Source: Agrococcus lahaulensis DSM 17612 (GTDB lineage Bacteria; Actinomycetota; Actinomycetes; Actinomycetales; Microbacteriaceae). From it: DNA of 64,000 nucleotides. Location: positions 45,454-109,453 of the forward strand of contig NZ_KE384305.1 of the NCBI RefSeq assembly GCF_000425105.1, given 5' to 3'. Positions 61,967-64,000 of this stretch are shown piece after piece. The translations under genes were made by a program, and so were the position numbers. Positions within the stretch are counted from its first letter, which is position 1; each line of letters begins with the position of its first letter. The notes beneath the pieces are model-generated. The model was not told the origin of the DNA. It did no database searches and was given only the letters and a program-made list of their open reading frames with translations.

Positions 61967-61972
61967 AGCCTA
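61967..61972 (-). promoter_or_regulatory. -10 box TAGGCT of polA
   Basis: TAGGCT on the minus strand is 7 nt (GACTGCC) from the polA GTG, which supports that start. Confidence 0.55.
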
Positions 61973-62011
61973 GCCGGGGCTGCCGACACCCCCGCCGAGC
62001 GAGGAGCGCGC

Positions 62012-62452
62012 GTGAGCCCGGAGCCGATCGAGCACGAGGTCGACGACGCGACGCGAGCCGTGCTCGCGCACCTCGAGGGGCGGCCGGGCGGCGAGCTCGC
62101 GCAGCGCATGCAGATCGAGTTCCTCAAGCTCTCGGCCGAGCACTCGGTCGCGCGTATGCCCGCGGAGGGCAGCCGGCAGCCGGCCGGCTTCGTGCACGGC
62201 GGCGCCTACTGCGTCATCGCCGAGACGCTCGGCTCGGTGAGCGCGAACATCCACGCGGGTGAGGGCCGCTACGCGGTCGGCACCGACATCAACGCGACCC
62301 ACACGCGCTCGATCACGAGCGGATGGGTGACGGCGGAGTGCACGGCCGTCCACCTCGGGCGCTCCATGACGGTGCACGAGATCGTCTGCACGGACGACGA
62401 GGGCCGCCGCGCCTCGACCCTCCGCATCACGAACTTCATCAAGACCCGCTGA
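62012..62452 (+). CDS. PaaI family (hotdog fold) thioesterase
   Basis: A 146-residue hotdog thioesterase. GFVHGGAYCVIAETLGSV near residue 62 is the PaaI/YdiI-type active-site line (HGG, then acidic E in AETLG). DINATHTRSITSGWVTAECT follows (parts of the central strand). It hydrolyses acyl- or aryl-CoA; substrate unknown. GTG start with GAGGAG about 6 nt upstream. Divergent from polA; the repeat array starts 14 nt after its stop. Confidence 0.88.
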   Translation: MSPEPIEHEVDDATRAVLAHLEGRPGGELAQRMQIEFLKLSAEHSVARMPAEGSRQPAGFVHGGAYCVIAETLGSVSANIHAGEGRYAVGTDINATHTRSITSGWVTAECTAVHLGRSMTVHEIVCTDDEGRRASTLRITNFIKTR

Positions 62453-62465
62453 CCCGCCCGCCCCG

Positions 62466-62625
62466 CTGAGTGGCGCCTCCCGCGCCTGAGTGGCGCCTTC
62501 CGCGCCTGAGTGGCGCCTCCCGCGCCTGAGTGGCGCCTCCCGCGCCTGAGTGGCGCCTCCCGCAGGTGAGTGGCGGCTGCCGCAGGTGAGTAGGGCCTCC
62601 CCGCCTGAGTCGCGCCTCCCCGTGC
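62466..62625. repeat. 20-bp tandem repeat array, about eight units
   Basis: Unit CTGAGTGGCGCCTCCCGCGC is repeated with a strict 20-bp period from 62466 to about 62585, then two diverged units of about 19-21 bp. Units 1, 3 and 4 are identical and unit 2 differs by one base. It lies between the thioesterase stop and the facing DUF559 gene stop; there are no unique spacers, so it is not CRISPR. The rest of the 189-nt gap holds nothing else I recognise. Confidence 0.95.
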
Positions 62626-62641
62626 AAAACGCTGACCCTCC

Positions 62642-63532
62642 CTACGCTGCGGTCCACGAGCTGCAGCGCCGGTGGGCCGCCACGATCTCGCCGAGGATCG
62701 CCTTGCCGCCGTCCACCAGGTCGTCCTTCGTCACGACGATGACGTGCCAGCCAAGTGCCCGCAGCTTCTCGCGGCGGATGCGGTCTCGCTCCTGCTGCGC
62801 CGTATCCGTGTGGTGCTCGCCGTCGTACTCCACGGCGAGCTTGAGGTGCGGCCAACTGGCGTCGAGCCGAGCGACGAACAGACCGGTCGCGTCGAACACC
62901 TCGAACTGGAGCGTCGGCTCCGGCAGCGCGCCCATGATCATGAGACGCACGAGTGTCTCGCGCGGTGACTCGGAGCCGACCCGCACGAGGGCGACCGCCT
63001 GTCGTGCGCGGTGAAGCCCGCGCGCTCCCGGGTAGCGCCGCAGTGCATCCGTCAGGTCCTCGACGGTGAGCGGATCGCGACGCTTGGTCGAGACGAGCCA
63101 GTCGCCGACGGTCACGAGCTCCTCGAGACTCAGCAGCGAGGCGAGGTGCACGAATGTGTCAGCCCTCGACTCGACGCGCATCCCGTCGACCTCCTCGACC
63201 GCCGACTTGAGGCGGTGCCCGACCACGCCGGGACGCTGCATGCGGGAGCGGCCCGTCGGCGACGCGAGATGGACCCGACCCTCGCGCTCGAAGCGAGTGG
63301 GCAACGGCATGCCATGGACGCGTGCGGCGGTGGTGTGGGAGAAGAACTGGTCGTCCCCTGCGAGGACGCGCACTGCCTCGAGGAGCGCCTGATGCTCGTC
63401 GCCGACGGCCGCGGTGATTCGCGCGCCTCGCGCCGGCGCAGTGAACGCCATGGAGCGGAGCTCGGCAGCGGAGTACCCGCGCTCGAGTCCCTCCCGGATG
63501 GTGAAGCCGTGTGGACTGTGCATGCCGAGCAT
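62642..63532 (-). CDS. DUF559 (Vsr-like nuclease fold) protein
   Basis: A 296-residue protein. The N-terminal half resembles AbiEi-like winged-helix regions (IREGLERGYSAAELRSMAF; RVHGMPLPT near residue 80). The C-terminal half, FVARLDASWPHLKLAVEYDGEHHTDT split as FVARLDASWPHL and LAVEYDGEHH, carries the Asp/Glu/Asp of Vsr-type endonucleases, and the end has REKLRALGWHVIVVTKDDL. Such proteins are common in actinobacteria but uncharacterised. Start uncertain: ATG 63532 or 63523; no good ribosome binding site. It is bracketed by inverted copies of the 20-bp repeat. Confidence 0.75.
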   Translation of the reverse strand: MLGMHSPHGFTIREGLERGYSAAELRSMAFTAPARGARITAAVGDEHQALLEAVRVLAGDDQFFSHTTAARVHGMPLPTRFEREGRVHLASPTGRSRMQRPGVVGHRLKSAVEEVDGMRVESRADTFVHLASLLSLEELVTVGDWLVSTKRRDPLTVEDLTDALRRYPGARGLHRARQAVALVRVGSESPRETLVRLMIMGALPEPTLQFEVFDATGLFVARLDASWPHLKLAVEYDGEHHTDTAQQERDRIRREKLRALGWHVIVVTKDDLVDGGKAILGEIVAAHRRCSSWTAA

Positions 63533-63630
63533 GCTGATGCCATCCGGCCGCTGGCGCTCGCCCGCCACCGTCGGCTGTGGAGAACATCGCGACGAGCGGA
63601 TGTTCGCGGCGCCACTGGAACACCGAGTTC

Positions 63631-63659
63631 GCCACTCACGTGCGGGAGGCGCCACTCTG
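63631..63659. repeat. Inverted copy of the 20-bp repeat, cut by an IS element
   Basis: GTGCGGGAGGCGCCACTCTG (63640-63659) is the reverse complement of the array unit with three changes. A partial unit, GCCACTCAC, precedes it at 63631-63639. The IS3 end begins at 63658, so the unit's last bases are shared with, or replaced by, IS sequence. Confidence 0.8.
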
Positions 63660-64000
63660 AACCGTCCCCGGTTCTCTGCCGCTCCTATGCGGGTGCCAGC
63701 ACCGGGTGTGATGGCGTTTCGAGGTCAGCGTAGTACGCGGCCTCGAACTCCTCGGGAGGGACGTCGCCGAGGGTGGAATGCAGGCGCCTGGCGTTGTACC
63801 AGTCGACCCATTCAGCGGTGACCCATTCGACGTCCTCCAGCTGCTTGAGCGGACCGGTCCGGAAGGGCGAGTCGTCGCGAATCGCTTCGGTCTTGAACAG
63901 CCCGATCGTCGACTCGGCGAGGGCATTGTCATACGCGTCGCCGATCGAGCCGATCGACGCAGCGATGCCCTCCAGGGCGAGCGTCTCGGCGAAGCTCACG
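63658..64000 (-). mobile_element. IS3-family insertion element, right end (partial)
   Basis: TGAACCGTCCCCGG at 63658-63671 matches the TGAACCG-type terminal repeat of many IS3-family elements. The transposase C-terminus lies inside it. The element continues past the window. Confidence 0.7.
63685..64000 (-). CDS. IS3-family transposase OrfB, C-terminal part
   Basis: The visible 105 codons encode the end of an rve-type integrase core. GIAASIGSIGDAYDNALAEST contains the final catalytic Glu (in the ALAES stretch), and WVDWYNARRLHSTLG is the classic IS3 OrfB ending. The start and the two catalytic Asp residues lie beyond 64000. The intact protein would be ~270-300 residues, made by frameshifting from orfA in most IS3 elements. 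Whether the element is complete is unknown. Confidence 0.85.
   Translation of the reverse strand, partial: VSFAETLALEGIAASIGSIGDAYDNALAESTIGLFKTEAIRDDSPFRTGPLKQLEDVEWVTAEWVDWYNARRLHSTLGDVPPEEFEAAYYADLETPSHPVLAPA

Noticed and set aside
62466..62625. CRISPR array
   Set aside because: Units abut with no unique spacers, and no cas genes are present.
63541..63655. Upstream extension of the DUF559 gene into the repeat copy (GTG at 63655)
   Set aside because: The extra residues come from repeat DNA, with no ribosome binding site; ATG at 63532 or 63523 is more likely.

Overview
The window is high-GC DNA with GTG/TTG starts and many 1-4 nt gene overlaps. It carries actinobacterial markers (rbpA, whiA, opcA, a DUF3099 protein, type B L31, a SufB-SufD-Rieske-SufC-SufT cluster), so an actinobacterium is clear. 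A Microbacteriaceae-like lineage is my inference from gene order and protein types, not from a search. Gene order resembles the mycobacterial chromosome around polA-rpsA-coaE-uvrB-uvrA, whiA-rapZ-uvrC, gap-pgk-tpi-secG, tkt-tal-zwf-opcA-pgl and suf-ctaA-ctaB. Almost everything is core genome; the accessory part is the last ~1.6 kb.

Layout. 1-268: palindrome-rich non-coding DNA and the rpmE2 terminator. 269-4559: L31, an ABC ATPase, divergent glycogen genes glgA/glgC, serB. 4567-12109: phosphoesterase, fabG, DUF3099, a Cys-rich small protein, SURF1, a TRIC-like channel protein, an ABC-F protein, a PEP-mutase-family enzyme, bioY, pnuC. 12161-14307: DEAD-box helicase and a coupled small protein. 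14308-14573: a hairpin-dense gap. 14574-18653: Fe-S assembly operon. 18838-22569: heme A synthesis (ctaA, ctaB), a Ppx/GppA protein and a frameshifted membrane gene. 22748-30776: one tightly coupled pentose-phosphate/glycolysis operon (tkt, tal, pgi, zwf, opcA, pgl). 30996-49033: an unbroken minus-strand run (rbpA, secG, tpiA, pgk, gap, sodA, whiA, rapZ, uvrC, uvrA, a 5-oxoprolinase-type cluster with a biotin carboxylase, uvrB, coaE). 49164-53378: a signal-peptidase-like protein and a two-component system with a degenerate GGDEF protein. 53455-61959: serine hydrolase, rpsA, a DUF885 metalloprotein, an F420-type oxidoreductase, polA. 62012-64000: a hotdog thioesterase, a 20-bp tandem-repeat array, a Vsr-like (DUF559) nuclease-fold gene, inverted copies of the same repeat, and the end of an IS3-family element inserted into a repeat unit.

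Together the genes cover central carbon flux and NADPH supply, Fe-S and heme cofactors for respiration, nucleotide excision repair with polA, and translation (rpsA, L31, ABC-F). The most unusual signals are: the 20-bp repeat family that brackets the DUF559 gene in opposite orientations and recurs as a two-armed cluster at 30785-30912; a pair of GGATG-NN-CATCC palindromes at the rpsA promoter; a frequent TANNNT-N6/7-start-codon arrangement implying leaderless transcripts, twice with the upstream stop codon forming part of the -10; and several strong hairpin terminators, two with UUCG loops, that lack U-tracts.
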